NCBI GenBank assembly: GCA_022495005.1
Contig: JAGYXB010000360.1
Span: 248,001-312,000, forward strand
Source of the DNA: Rhyacophila brunnea
Taxonomy: Eukaryota; Arthropoda; Insecta; Trichoptera; Rhyacophilidae
Length of the DNA: 64,000 nucleotides
Direction: 5' to 3'
Part shown: piece after piece, positions 29,782 through 41,380 of the stretch
Numbering within the stretch: the first letter of the stretch is position 1
Layout: every line of letters starts with the position of its first letter
The notes under the pieces: generated by a model
The model's input: only the letters and a program-made list of their open reading frames with translations
Database searches by the model: none
Told to the model about the DNA's origin: nothing
Program-made: the position numbers and the translations under genes

Positions 29782-30912
29782 TACGGTAACCCAATGGGAC
29801 CACCCGTCGGATCCGTTGCCGGCAACATCAGAACATGGTGCGATGCGACAGGATGCCATACAGAGTTCTTGAACAAGCCGATAAAAGGACCCGCCTACAG
29901 CTGGTCGAACCCCGGAGGCTCCAACAGTTGGTCGAACAACGGTAACAAAGGCTCCAACAGTTGGTCGTCGTCGTCGTCTAACAGCGGAAATGCCGGTGCT
30001 TCGTCATCATCCGGTGGCTGTAAGAAACCTGGTTCTACAAGCAGTTCTACGTCCACTGGAGACAGTAAAAGCAATTCTTGGAGTAGTTCTACAAACAATA
30101 AAGGAGAAACTAGTTTTTCCAGTAGTGTAAGTGACGGTAAAGGAGAACCAAAGACCTTTACTTATACAACTGGTAATGGTAAAGCTAGCAGCTTTGCCGA
30201 AAGTAATGATAATGGTAAAGATTCAACTAGTTTCTCTGCTAGTTCCAGTAATGGTGATGATGATCCTAAAACTGATGCTCAGACGACAGGAAACGGAAAG
30301 GCTAGCGCCACTGCTGTGAACAATGATGGAAAAATCAGTCACACCATCAGCAATAAAGGGAATAACCCATCGACAACTGGTAAGAAACCACCAAATAAAC
30401 CAACTCCGTGTACACCAAGGAATTTTCCAAGTGATGGAAACAGTGTTTCGTGGAGCAGCAGCACAGATAGTGACGGCAGTACAAGTTATTCTAGTTCAAA
30501 CGATGACGGTTCAGGGAATCCCCAGACGTATACATATACTACTGGAAATGGTAAAGCAGAAAGTTCAGCGGTAAGCAATAATAATGGTAAAAAATCAACG
30601 AGCGCTTCGAAGAGTTCAAGTAACGGAAACGACAAACCAAAAACTGACGCAGTTACAAGCGGTTGTGGGAAAGCTGTCGCAGTTGCCGTTAATAAGAAAG
30701 GAGAAGTCAGCAGTACAAGTAGTGAAAACGGAAATCGCAGTAAGAGAGATAATAGTCGCGAGGATTATCAGAGAGGGTCCAGTGAAGATATGTCAATCGA
30801 ATCTAAGATGGACGCTTGGGAGAGAGAGTATACGACAGATCCTGATAAGATATGTCACTGCCACCGTAGGAACAACGATAAAACCGTTAATCCTAAGCCG
30901 ATTAGGAAGTAG
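29782..30912 (+). CDS. Secreted Ser/Asn/Gly-rich repeat protein, main exon
   Basis: This exon encodes 376 residues after an acceptor (TTTTTTTGCAG|TAC). Joined in phase 0 to 24145-24195 it gives a 393-residue pre-protein. After the signal peptide comes a less repetitive region with a Cys pair (WCDATGC), then low-complexity Ser, Asn, Gly and Lys sequence. Two homologous blocks of about 96 residues (30076-30363 and 30448-30735) share SWSSST, TYTTGNGK and NGK-x-S landmarks. A basic RSKR site (residues 336-339) precedes a charged tail ending in CHCH. Codon choice looks host-like. The composition suggests an extracellular structural role (silk-, eggshell- or cuticle-like), but I recognise no family and assign no function. 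The local ATG at 29761 lies in the intron and is not the true start. Confidence 0.78.
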   Translation, partial: YGNPMGPPVGSVAGNIRTWCDATGCHTEFLNKPIKGPAYSWSNPGGSNSWSNNGNKGSNSWSSSSSNSGNAGASSSSGGCKKPGSTSSSTSTGDSKSNSWSSSTNNKGETSFSSSVSDGKGEPKTFTYTTGNGKASSFAESNDNGKDSTSFSASSSNGDDDPKTDAQTTGNGKASATAVNNDGKISHTISNKGNNPSTTGKKPPNKPTPCTPRNFPSDGNSVSWSSSTDSDGSTSYSSSNDDGSGNPQTYTYTTGNGKAESSAVSNNNGKKSTSASKSSSNGNDKPKTDAVTSGCGKAVAVAVNKKGEVSSTSSENGNRSKRDNSREDYQRGSSEDMSIESKMDAWEREYTTDPDKICHCHRRNNDKTVNPKPIRK

Positions 30913-31003
30913 AATGAAGTAGAATGATCCACTGTATTGATTCTAATAATATAACGATGTCTTTATGAAGAAAGTGGCTTCTCCCATAAGGCACAATTAA
31001 GAA

Positions 31004-31009
31004 AATAAA
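31004..31009 (+). terminator. Candidate poly(A) signal AATAAA
   Basis: AATAAA lies 92 bp downstream of the stop codon of the secreted-protein gene and is the first canonical match after it. A 3' UTR of about 110-130 bp would follow. Confidence 0.55.
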
Positions 31010-31324
31010 ATATTCTTCAAACCACTTTCTGAACTGTTATAGATTTAATCCAAAGAATTACGTTACGTTTTAGTTCAATTTCTGGCTATCGCCAATTTTT
31101 ATTAAGCTGTAGTTAAAATAAGGCCAAAAATTATACACTGTCTATCGAGTCATTGTCATTGTCAAATCACTTTATTTGTTTAGCGTCCACATATGACGTC
31201 ATACAATTTTGGCTATTTTAACGTCCCAGGCCCCCCCCCCCCCCATTGTCACATTTCATTTCATAACCTTCTTACCCCCTGCCTATATTACGTGACATTT
31301 TTGACACACAACCCCCCTCTAAAC
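31010..31324. other. Intergenic, C-run
   Basis: Contains a run of about 15 C at 31230-31244. The remainder shows nothing recognisable. Confidence 0.35.
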
Positions 31325-31690
31325 TTAAGGCTCAGCTGAAGCATGGTCTAAAGATCGTGACTACGCAACACGCGGATTGTGCAAATGACGCGTGCCGAAG
31401 AAAACATAATTTGACATAAAAATTCAACATGCCTCCATTTAATGTTACGTTTATTGTTATATTAGTAATAATAATAATATATTTATTGACATGTTTTCTT
31501 TTTCGAGTATGTGTGTAACGTTTTTTAGTCATCTTTAGACTATATAAGAATATATTCCTCCGACACCATCACAAAACAAATTGACGTGGTCACACCTCGA
31601 CTACGGCTCTCCGATTGGGGACGAGTGCGAAATTTCGTCCCACCTCTTGTTGAAAATTATTTACGGTTTCACTTATGAATGCTCGTAAAT
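31325..31690. mobile_element. Family Y MITE
   Basis: Starts TTAA-GGCTCAGCTGAAGC and ends TTATGAATGCTCGTAAA. It is collinear with 20747-21095. The right TTAA has been lost. Confidence 0.7.
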
Positions 31691-31904
31691 TTTTTTTTTT
31701 TATATTTATCTTTAAATCCCCGATCTCCAATATTGTGATTTTTTGTTTAATTTAGATGTCACATTTTCTCTCACCTCCCTTCCCCTCCTTGAGTGTGACA
31801 TCATGTGGGGACGGCCTGTTACGTAAATACCGTTTCTGCCAAAAATGTTAAAAGTGAAGCAAAAAATAGCCACTGGGAATACTGCACTAATGTTCAATTT
31901 TTCC

Positions 31905-32115
31905 GACCATGTGTGATCATAATAAGAGCATATGGGCCTTCACAGAGTGGAGGTTTGTATTAACAGATTTTGTTTTTACGAGAAATGGCTGTCAGCCACT
32001 TGCTCAACCTATTAGGTCCATACTCTGACTCATACACAAATTGAAAAACAATATGTGTACTTGCTAGACCCAGGATTCGAATTTGGGACCCACAACGCTA
32101 TAGGCCGACGCTTAT
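31905..32115 (-). mobile_element. SINE family B, reversed
   Basis: A reverse copy of 27510-27755. The tRNA-like B box appears as the inverse of GGGTCCCAAATTCGAATCC at about 32077-32096. The outer head is degenerate. Confidence 0.65.
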
Positions 32116-32611
32116 ATTCATACAAACTCATAATTATTATAATGCAGCTTGTTGGTCCTTTCTTCCACACAAAGATGGCGTTACATCTAACCGAAAATTT
32201 GATAACGCTTTGGAAGAAGATTTTTCATCGATTTCTTCCAAGTATCACCACTCTAGTTTATATCAGTTCATGCTTATATTATATTATTTAAATCGTATAA
32301 TAAAGTACCTACATTAATAATTACTTATATTTCCTTAATTACATACTATTTATATTTAATAAACAATCGTTTTCATTCAACGAATAATTCATAAGATTTA
32401 TGGTGACAAAAGTCATCATTTGTAGCAACCATCTTTGATAGCTTAATACCCTGTTTACACGTGCACGAATTTACCGTTGACAGTAAGTCGATGACCCAGT
32501 ATTGAACGGTAAGAAGTCAAAAAATCGACATTTTGCGATATTGGTATCAAAATACTCTAAAATTTAGTACACTACTTTTTGTACAGACATAATATGATAA
32601 AAATAATTTAG
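32116..32611. other. Intergenic AT-rich sequence, nothing recognised
   Basis: No repeat partner or coding frame is supported. Confidence 0.35.
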
Positions 32612-32615
32612 ATAC

Positions 32616-33226
32616 TGAGATCCCCGGGGTTCCAGCGGCTAGCTCAGGTGTCCATCGAACCCCGGATTCACAAAAAAAAAGAAATTTTCAAACGGTTGGA
32701 GTGTAAATAAAACTCGGTCTTTCGTGCTCGTAACGTGGTCTTCTTCTATTTTCTTAATTTTTAGTTTTACAAATTATATTTGGGATTTTTACAGTTGTAG
32801 TCGTCAGGTCCGTACCTATCGGAAAGGGGACGCTTACTGCCTTTTTTTTTTTCCTTTCAAATTCCTCGCACCGACGCCATCCAGCAAAAAAAAGGACTCT
32901 CGTGATTGGCCAAATTTTATCGCGTGATCTTTGATTCGGCGAATCACGAGCCTGACCCTGGCGCAGGCGCGTCGAAATTTGGACGTTGCCGACAAGCGCG
33001 GCAAAATTTATTATATTTCAATCCTTATATTTAGTCTTAAAATTATCTCTTTCATCCATCATCATTTTTACTTTTTAAATTATAAAGAAATACTTACGTG
33101 GTTGAGCAAGGAATCAGATTAGATGTTTTATGAAGCCGTTTCTAGAGGTCAGGGTTACGTTTCGACTTAAGCTACTAAATGATTATTTTACACCGGGAGA
33201 AGCCCGCCTGTAACAGGGGTGTATCA
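32616..33226 (-). repeat. LTR (left)
   Basis: 611 bp, starting TGAGATCCCCGGGGTTCCAG and ending GGGGTGTATCA on the plus strand. It is nearly identical to the right LTR except for a cluster of changes at about 32838-32895. Confidence 0.85.
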
Positions 33227-35482
33227 ATTCGCCCCATCTGGATTAAAGTCGAAAGGTACGCCCTGATCTCATCGGCTACCCATCCAATTCCTTGTTCATC
33301 CGTTAAGTCCATGGCATGATAAACAGTTTATAAAAGAATTCAACTACAATCTAACTATTCTAACATAAAACTCTATACTTTAGCTCTATTTTTATTATTT
33401 TCTATATTTATTTTGGATTATTATTTTCAGCTCAAAGCAATGTTTTCGCGATACTTTTGAATAGGTCAGAGTTTGATTTAATTTCAGTGTAGTACATTTA
33501 TTTTGTGTTACTTTGTTTTAATTAGGTTTTCTTGTTGTTTTATTCGTTTTTATTAGTCAGCGGAGGGGTCGCGAAGCTGCAGTCTTTGACTCTCGCGCTT
33601 TCCAATCTTTCTTTTTGCATTCCTAGGGGCTACATTTGTAGACGTTTGGCCCTCGTTCGGAATTATTATTTCGTGTTACGTTTTACTTCTTCTGGTGCAA
33701 TAGGAGCGTACCTCGTTTGGCGTCGTCTGCCTTTGCAACCAGGGCGTGGTAGTGGCGTTACTATTGAGCCAGGCTCGTTCCGAGCAGCGGATATCTTCCT
33801 GTGGAAAGTTTTCCACTGATCTGCTGGTCTCTGGAGTATCACCTCATAGATGGACAGGTACTGTGTCTCCATCTGTTCCTATTACTGCGGGCAAGGCATC
33901 GTATAGCGGTACAACGGCCAGGCTCGTTGACGGCGGCCCGGCTCTCCCACAGGTAATAGGATGGATGTTTACAATAAGTATCCTTTTCCCTTTCTTTTTT
34001 TTTTTATAGATGGTTACACTTCGGAAGTACCTCTTGTTGTTTCACGATATCTTTCAGGCGTCACGTCCCTAGTCTCTCCATGAACCTGCGCGAGAAAGGA
34101 GAGTGCGCACTCTCCACACCATCAAGCTTTGGTATCATGAATTTTCGGCTACGCTGCCTTTGGATGCGCTTACTTCGAGAGGTGGCTCCCTTTGTGCTTC
34201 CAAATTGTCTTCATCTGTATTTATTCTTTCTCTTTCTTTAGTAATTTATTCGTAAATTAGACTTCCTGTACTTTAAATTTATTCGAGTTTACTTTATTAA
34301 TTACTCCTACCCCATACATTAAATAGCTACTAATTTTATATAAAATCTTCCAATTGTACTTATGGTACTTACTATCACTTTTAATATTTTACCCTAATAC
34401 CCATAATTATTTTGCAACATTGTATTGACTGTATAAATCACATTGATATTAAAAATTGAAATATTCCACCCTCTCATTATATTTATTTCTGAATCAGTAC
34501 ACTTAAAACTGTGTAATTAACTTTATTTTTAGTGAAACCCATTTTATTAAAAAAAAAAAATTGTTTCGTTTTACGCGCCCGACATCCTATTCCAAGGCGC
34601 GCCGCGCCGATTTGCGGTGCCTCTCACGTTTTGTTATTATTATTGAAACCCCGTTGAGAAATTTACGGCTTATTGACTCATCTTTTTTTTTTTTATCACA
34701 GGCATACAATCTCTACTTTCATCCTCTTATACCTAATTTTAACTTATTAAAATTTAACATAACAACTTTCGTCGAGTGATGCCTTATTATTCCCGTTCCG
34801 TTTTCGCTGTGTTAAATTTACGATTGGTAATTTGTAAAGAAATAATAGTGACGGTCGTATACTATTTTCTTTGTTTCTCTTTGGATTCAAATTATTAACA
34901 CGGCGTAACTTTGAAACAGGTTTCGCGCTACTGTAGAATATCCTCTTTCCCGTTTATAAAATTGTTTGCGATTTTAAATGTTAATGTTTTCGAATTCATT
35001 CATATTTACTTTATTTGAACGGAAAGAATTGGCGTCACTTTGCGAAGCGTTATTTTTAGAACTAGAATGTACATTTTCTTACTAACGAACTTAAGATTAT
35101 AGGGCTCAGAAAGTGGGTCCTTAATTAACTTTTTATCCGTAATTAGAAGAATTTCCGGATATTTACGATTATTATCTTCACTTTTAACTACACTGTTTAC
35201 ACTGAAACTTCCAGCAGCAACTCGGCGTTCACCCTTGACTAGAGGGTTGGCGACTGGTCCTGCTTCATCTCCTCGTGGTCGAGCCTGCGCCCGTACAGCT
35301 TCTTCGATTCATCTCAGCTTGCGCGCCTTCTCAGCCCTCTTGTGAGGCTCCCTAGCCTCGCGTTTCCTTTTTCTCTCCTCACCGAACATCCCGTGGTCGA
35401 CTAGGGTACACGACATGTTAGTGATACCCTAGGAAAATCGGCATTTTGCTCGCCGTTTTTCGTCGTGAGTGGGCCGTGGCCT

Positions 35483-35707
35483 CTACGAGCCCTCCTCGCT
35501 GGATACCGTCAATGATGCGTCTGGTCTCCATAGGTGGGATTTGTGCAGCCATTCGTCGTACTGGAGACGCGCCGGTGCTACGGTCTCCAGCACGACGCTA
35601 GGCGCGGTCAGCTCCGTATGTGGACTGTCTTCGAACACCAGAGGGCTCTCCCGGTTTGATGTTGGAGACAGCACTTCTTCTTCGATAAGGGTTACGTCGG
35701 AGTCCAC
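35483..35707 (-). pseudogene. Short frame at gag position of LTR element
   Basis: A 74-residue acidic and Ser/Thr-rich frame starts about 140 bp inside the primer-binding-site end, where gag would begin. It has no zinc knuckle or capsid motif and stops early. It may be a gag leader remnant or chance. Confidence 0.3.
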
Positions 35708-35844
35708 TTTTTAGTTAACCATTTCTTGGTTGTTCCGGCTCCTGGATCATAAACTTTTATTTAGCGTTCGCGGGCGTAAATTTTATTTCGCGGGTTCGGA
35801 AGAATCCATGCGATTCTTCGAGCTTCACGTTGCCAAGGCGCCAT

Positions 35845-36456
35845 TGAGATCCCCGGGGTTCCAGCGGCTAGCTCAGGTGTCCATCGAACCCCGGATTCAC
35901 AAAAAAAAAGAAATTTTCAAACGGTTGGAGTGTAAATAAAACTCGGTCTTTCGTGCTCGTAACGTGGTCTTCTTATATTTTCTTAATTTTTAGTTTTACA
36001 AATTATATTTGGGATTTTTTTACAGTTGTAGTCGTCAGGTCCGTACCTATCGGAAAGGGGACGCTTACTAACATCCTTTTTTCTTTCTTTAAACTTCGCG
36101 TACCCACGCCATTCCAGCAAAAAGGACTCTCGTGATTGGCCAAATTTTATCGTGTGATCTTTGATTCGGCGAATCACGAGCCTGACCCTGGCGCAGGCGC
36201 GTCGAAATTTGGACGTTGCCGACAAGCGCGGCAAAATTTATTATATTTAAATCCTTATATTTAGTCTTAAAATTATCTCTTTCATCCATCATCATTTTTA
36301 CTTTTTAAATTAAAAAGAAATACTTACGTGGTTGAGCAAGGAATCAGATTAGGTGTTTTATGAAGCCGTTTCTAGAGGTCAGGGTTACGTTTCGACTTAA
36401 GCTACTAAATGATTATTTTACACCGGGAGAAGCCCGCCTGTAACAGGGGTGTATCA
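35845..36456 (-). repeat. LTR (right)
   Basis: 612 bp with the same TG...CA ends as 32616-33226. Its 36065-36125 segment agrees better with the solo LTR at 50771 than the left LTR does. Confidence 0.85.
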
Positions 36457-36559
36457 ATACCTTGAGATCCAAAAAACCCACAATATGACATTTTACAAAC
36501 TTTCAAACAAAACCAGTTTTGTACAGATCGATTTCGAATTGTTTCCATTTAAAACTGGC

Positions 36560-36735
36560 GGTACTGATCGGTTATCAGGAATACAGCGGAAAACACATTT
36601 TGAAAATAGCCGATAAACTGGATTATTTGTTAGGTTAACCTTACCAAACCTAACCTAACCTAACCCAACCTAACCTACCCTAAACTAACCCAAACTAACA
36701 AATAATCCAGTTTATCGGCTATTTTCAAAATGTGT
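36560..36735. mobile_element. Foldback element with telomere-like core, copy 2 (right end truncated)
   Basis: The left arm (GGTACTGATCGGTTATCAGG..) and core of CCTAA-like units match 5978-6191. The right arm stops after TTCAAAATGTG, losing the last about 45 bp. Confidence 0.75.
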
Positions 36736-37227
36736 GTATTGTAAAATATTCAAAATATTAAAACATGATTATCTCAAAACTATGTTTTTTGAGTTGTCAC
36801 TGTTTAATACTGGGTCATCGAAGTGTTATCGCAGCCATAAGAAGAAAATGTACGGGTAAACATGTATTATCCTGCAGTTGCAAGCATGCATGGATGAATC
36901 AAAAAAGTATGGAAGCTTCTGAATTTTTATGAGAGAGTAGGAATTTTTTCGATCTGCGCCTGCGCAGTAGAACAATAGTGGCGAACCTCCCGGCAAACGA
37001 ACTATACTCATTTTGAAGTTAACCGATTTTCGCTACCTGTCAAATAGTACCATAAAATGACAGCATTGCGTCTCGCTTACTCTTGAAGAATGAGATTGGA
37101 GAGACAGTCAGTATTTTTATGTGTAAACAGTTATTGTCACGATATTTTAAAATATGCACTATTGCTGCCAGTAAATCCATGCACGTGTACAGGCGCTATT
37201 AAACAACAATAACTTCATTACTATATA
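36736..37227. other. Intergenic, nothing recognised
   Basis: No gene or element boundary is visible. TGCGCCTGCGCAGTA near 36956-36970 is shared with the MITE at 62955. Confidence 0.35.
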
Positions 37228-37484
37228 TCGTCACTGTTCTGGCAGAAGACACCAATTCGAAAAAATGACATATTGAGTTAGTTATACCAAAATGTTCCTT
37301 ATTTCAAACATTACCGTCTGGAAACCTTCTTATTAAATAAACAGTCTTTATTTTAAAGTCATCCTTTTTACGATTACTAAATAAACTCACATGATAGACC
37401 ATTTCAAACATTTTAACAACTTCAAAGTCAAATTACTTCAAACTAGTATTCTCCAGTTAGTGTGTTCTGCCAGAACAGAGACGA
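37228..37484 (+). mobile_element. 257-bp TA-target MITE (TCGTC ends), intact reference copy
   Basis: Runs from TCGTCACTGTTCTGGCAGAA to the inverse TTCTGCCAGAACAGAGACGA, with TA on both sides. It is exactly 257 bp. Other copies are at 19679-19934 (reversed), 41433-48138 (split by insertions) and 51945-52200. Confidence 0.88.
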
Positions 37485-38095
37485 TATATCCACATTAGGA
37501 TACAAATTATGTATTCCATTTTACATATATAATATAATTATTAAAAATACAAAAATGTATAAACTTTGTACATTACTTCTCTTTTTCCATTAAATATTAA
37601 TAGTATTACTTATTAGTTTGTTTTATTCTATTTCCTATACCTACTAATCCTGAAGACATAAAATCAGGGCTCGGAATGACTGGAGCACAGCTCCGGTTCT
37701 AAAATCCTCAAGACTATCGCTCCGTATCATGGAGAAAATTTTAAAATTGCATTTTAGTTCGAGAATTATTAAGAAATTACATAAATTAACTTTGTACTTT
37801 TATTCAGTGTTTTACAAAGCTCAGTAAAAAAAATAACATTTATGACGACATGCGTCATTCTGGGATTATACCTGCGTCGTATGTCGGGTGTATTAATTTG
37901 TTGCATGCAACACCCACAGATTTTTTATTCAAACTAAATGATTGCAATCATGCGTGGTGCGGCTGTACATTTAGTTACTTATTATTGAATTTTGTGAATG
38001 ACAACAAAATCATATTGACAAATTCGACACGTCACAATCGAGACGTGTTTGTACGTGAGACCCGGCTAAGATAGCAACATATAATATGCGGTAGG
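37485..38095. other. Intergenic with MITE fragments
   Basis: 37667-37740 resembles the small hAT-like MITE at 23746 (GGCTCGGAATG...GGAGCACAGCTCCGG). 38050-38068 resembles the right end of the MITE at 13475. No gene is present. Confidence 0.4.
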
Positions 38096-38103
38096 TAATG
38101 AAT

Positions 38104-39866
38104 CAGTAGCGAAGGGTGGAGGTAGGTTGTTAAGATTCACCATAAATAGCGCACATTAAACTTTGTTAGTCATATGTTTTTATTAAACTAAGACTTCAAT
38201 CCAGATTGTGTTGGTTAATTTTTAAAAATCAATTAAACCCTGCCTAAACCAAACCATTATTGTTTTGATATATTTTGAAAGAATTGTGCATACTGATACC
38301 GCCTAAACCATGGCATCCTCAGAGGATCCAAGGCCATGAGGCCTGAATCATCATTGGGCTGATTCATGCAAACATTAACAGATCGACTGCGAGGCAAATT
38401 TCTAGCCCGTAAGCAAATAGTAATTATTAATATCATTTTTTAATATTATTACCTACATTAGCCTTCATCCAATTTTGACCAATAGGTATTAAATTCGTAC
38501 ACTTACCTACATAAATATTGAAAGCAAAGTTCCCAGCCATACAATGTACCTAGCACCTAGAATATCTGATTTGAGATTACTTTGAAAAAATATGTATTTG
38601 TACCTAGTTCAAATATTTCAAAATATGTACCTACCTAGCAAATAAATACAGCCCTTTTCAAAGCAGGTACCTAAAAAAAGGTCTGGCTGACTATTCCTGT
38701 GATGAGCGAAATTCTCAGAAATAAGCCAGGTACATAATATGCAGAGTGTTTTTGTCATTTTTCAGTGACAGAATTTGTTTTATTAATTTATTCTTGCCAA
38801 GTTGACCTGCTCTCCAAAAAGGGATTATTTCATTCGGTTTTTGGTCTCTCAGGACGCCGGCCGCGGCCGTCGGCGTCTCCCGCCAATTCAAATTTATTTA
38901 TTTTTTTAAAAATATTTTTTGTTAAATATTTTGTATGCTGTACTTTACTGTATTTATATTCCGAACAATAAACGCCCTGTTTTCGCCTGTACTTCCGCGT
39001 TGTCAATCAACATAAACATGTCCCCGAAAGAAGAAGCAGACGATACCACCGTGACTTGACATGACATTACATCATCAGGGGGGTCCAGCCCTCTATCCTA
39101 CACCCCCTTTCGAAGGTACAATACTTGAATACGTGTAGGTTAAGGCCTTAAAACTGGCATTTTTATAGAAAAATGTTCCCATACATAATAACTTCTATAT
39201 CTAAGTGCCTCAAGCAAGTCAAAAAAATACAGCAACATAATTAAACCTGTCGACTTAAGTCCATTGGCGTGTTTTATTTATAATGGTGTAAGTAGCACTG
39301 CAGTGGTCAACGGCATTCAATATAAAATAGCTGACGATGGTGTGTTGACACTTGCGAGTTCTTAATACCTAAAATAATAGAAGCTGCCGTGATTGCTTCA
39401 CACTGTAAAACTACATTTTTCAAAAGGTCTGCTTCATGAAATTTTACTGCAATGACTCAGTATTTTGTAACTACAGGCAATACTACTTTTTGGTACTTAG
39501 AGCCTTATTTAATACACGTATTCACTTTATCATTCATACTTATTTGTTTTAATTGGATTAAGAATACACATTATACATATTGTAGGTTGATTTTTTAAAA
39601 ATCTATTAAGCCCTGCCTAACCAAATTATAATGGGTAAAAAATAAGTATTTTTAATTGCATAATTTTATATTTATTTTATAGATAGGCGAATATTTTTTG
39701 ACTATTATCTATTGTGGCTTGGTTTTCACATGGTTTAATTGAATTTTAAAAACTACTAATAAACTTGTAGTCTTATTTCAATGAAAACAAATGCGTATGA
39801 GTGACAAAGTTTAGTGTGCACTATTTATGGCGGGCCTTAACAGACTACCTCCACCCTTTGCCACTG
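38104..39866. mobile_element. hAT-like element, family R, 1.76 kb, perfect TSD
   Basis: Starts CAGTAGCGAAGGGTGGAGGT and ends CCTCCACCCTTTGCCACTG. It is flanked by TAATGAAT (38096-38103 and 39867-39874). No transposase is recognised. The interior around 38740-39010, with AATAAACGCCCTGTTTTCGC, looks like a foreign insertion. Related pieces are at 10288, 56875 and 59273. Confidence 0.82.
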
Positions 39867-39874
39867 TAATGAAT

Positions 39875-40610
39875 TTGGATACGAGCACCCTTAAGCACAC
39901 TCGGAACACCATCCCCTTTCATTTTTAGTTTAAAATTGTCTGATTTTTTTTAGGAAGGGCTTACCTATAATTGACATAAAAACCATCTATAGAGAATTAG
40001 AGCATTTCCACTAAATCTACTGACAAACAGGGATTTTTTTACATACGTAAATACAAATTATACAAGAAGACTGGCGAGCTACAGGGATTCTTGGAGGTGA
40101 CGCGTGGTGTCCATATGCTCCAACTAAGGTGCGTGTATGAAAGAAAAAGAAGAGGTCTGTGGCACTGACAGGTTTGGAGGCACCATTGGGAAAATTTTGA
40201 CCTATGTTGTCAGGATTTTTTATGCTTCAATTATTTTATAAACTAAAATGTCGATACTTTCTAATGAAGCGAACGCATCACCTGTTTCGTGAAAGACTGC
40301 CACTCCTCTCAAAAGTTGTAATATTTGTATCCATTCCATCATCTACCGCCTCTATGCAACGTATGACCTGCCTATCCCCACGGGACATCACTGCATTTGA
40401 GACTAAAATAGTACAAAGCGGCATTTTGAGTTTGCTCATGGTCGAATATTTGTCTATATGGACCTCAATGTGTGTCAACCAAGTAGGGGTCCGGCAAGAT
40501 TATAAAAAAAATGTCTCAAGGGTTCCGCCAAACAAAGATTAGGAATCACAGCGTTAGACTAATATCTATAGTGGATATAAATGCCTTGCTCTAAATTATA
40601 AGAATCAGAG
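39875..40610. other. Intergenic, one family X end fragment
   Basis: 40367-40396 matches the CTGCCTACCCCCACGGGACG-TCACTG end of family X. The frame at 40204-40542 crosses it and is not a gene. Confidence 0.4.
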
Positions 40611-40881
40611 CATCTATTCTATACACAAGGCTGATATCGGCGACTATCGAGGGTAGTTTATCATTTTGTCTATTGAGGTATTATAATTGTTACGATAAGT
40701 TAGTTGTAATTATAACAAAAAGTGCTATGTTTTAACAGCACCTTGGCTGCGTTAACTTTTAGAGCGAGATAGACAGTTTTGACAGCTAACTTATTGTAAC
40801 AATAAATATTACCTCAGTATAAAAATATGATAAACTATCCTCGGTAACCGTCGATAGCAGTCTTGTGTTTAGAATAGATAC
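40611..40881. mobile_element. Foldback MITE, about 270 bp
   Basis: The arms about 40611-40700 and 40795-40881 are inverted copies (ATCTATTCTATACACAAGGC against the inverse of GTATCTATTCTAAACACAAG; both share TAGTTTATCAT). No clear TSD was found. Confidence 0.6.
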
Positions 40882-41282
40882 GTTGGTCACCGTGACATAG
40901 TTGTAATATTTTTGTCACTTTTTCCAATACCATACGTTACAATAGTTACAATCAGCTTTGACCTTAAAAATTATTGTTTCTCTGTGTTTTTCTTATATAA
41001 AAACAAAATACAATATAACTTGCAAGTTCAATAAAAATCTTATTTGATTTTTGAATTAGTATATCATTTTTATTGAATCGATACAATCATGTCATGCTGA
41101 TAAAAGTAATATAAAATTTTCATTTACATCATTATGTTTCTAATCTTGTCGGTCTGATAGAGGATTAATAACTATACAATCTTAAGCTATTCGTTAATAC
41201 ACAACTTATAAGCGGTATTTTTTTTAAATATTCGATGTTCCCCATACAGGGTTTAAATATCCCCATACGACGACGAGACACC

Positions 41283-41380
41283 CTAATGTGCAGCCCCTCT
41301 GTCGGGCACGAGTCGGGCTTTGCGGACTTCTTCAAGCAAGCGTTCGCCACTTTTGGTGTCTGATGAATACATTTCCTCGT
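41283..41380 (-). pseudogene. Possible decayed gelsolin linker exon
   Basis: After a good acceptor (TTTTCAG at about 41381-41387 on the minus strand), one frame reads EEMYSSDTKSGERLLEEVRK then ARLVPDRG and stops. It is loosely similar to the G3-G4 linker of six-domain gelsolins (DDEE..LKK.GGRA.GFMPDNG). Its phase does not match the donor at 49022, and no G4-G6 sequence follows. It is therefore at best a relic of a once longer gene. Confidence is low. Confidence 0.25.

Larger units (their letters stand above)
32616..36456 (-). mobile_element. Non-autonomous LTR retrotransposon
   Basis: The 3,841-bp element is flanked by the 4-bp TSD ATAC (32612-32615 and 36457-36460). Two direct terminal repeats of about 611 bp run TG...CA. 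On the minus strand, TGGCGCC, a common primer-binding-site start, begins 2 bp inside the LTR at about 35842. A purine-rich AGATGGGGCGAA precedes the other LTR at about 33228-33239. Both point to minus-strand orientation. The 2.6 kb interior has no recognisable gag, protease, RT or integrase. Only short frames remain, such as 35707-35483. It therefore depends on another element for mobility. Confidence 0.82.

Noticed and set aside
29895..30922. Alternative-frame ORFs within the Ser-rich exon
   Set aside because: They arise from the biased codon composition of the real frame and have no domain or start support.
31230..31244. Poly-C run as a regulatory site
   Set aside because: A simple homopolymer in non-coding DNA; nothing around it supports a function.
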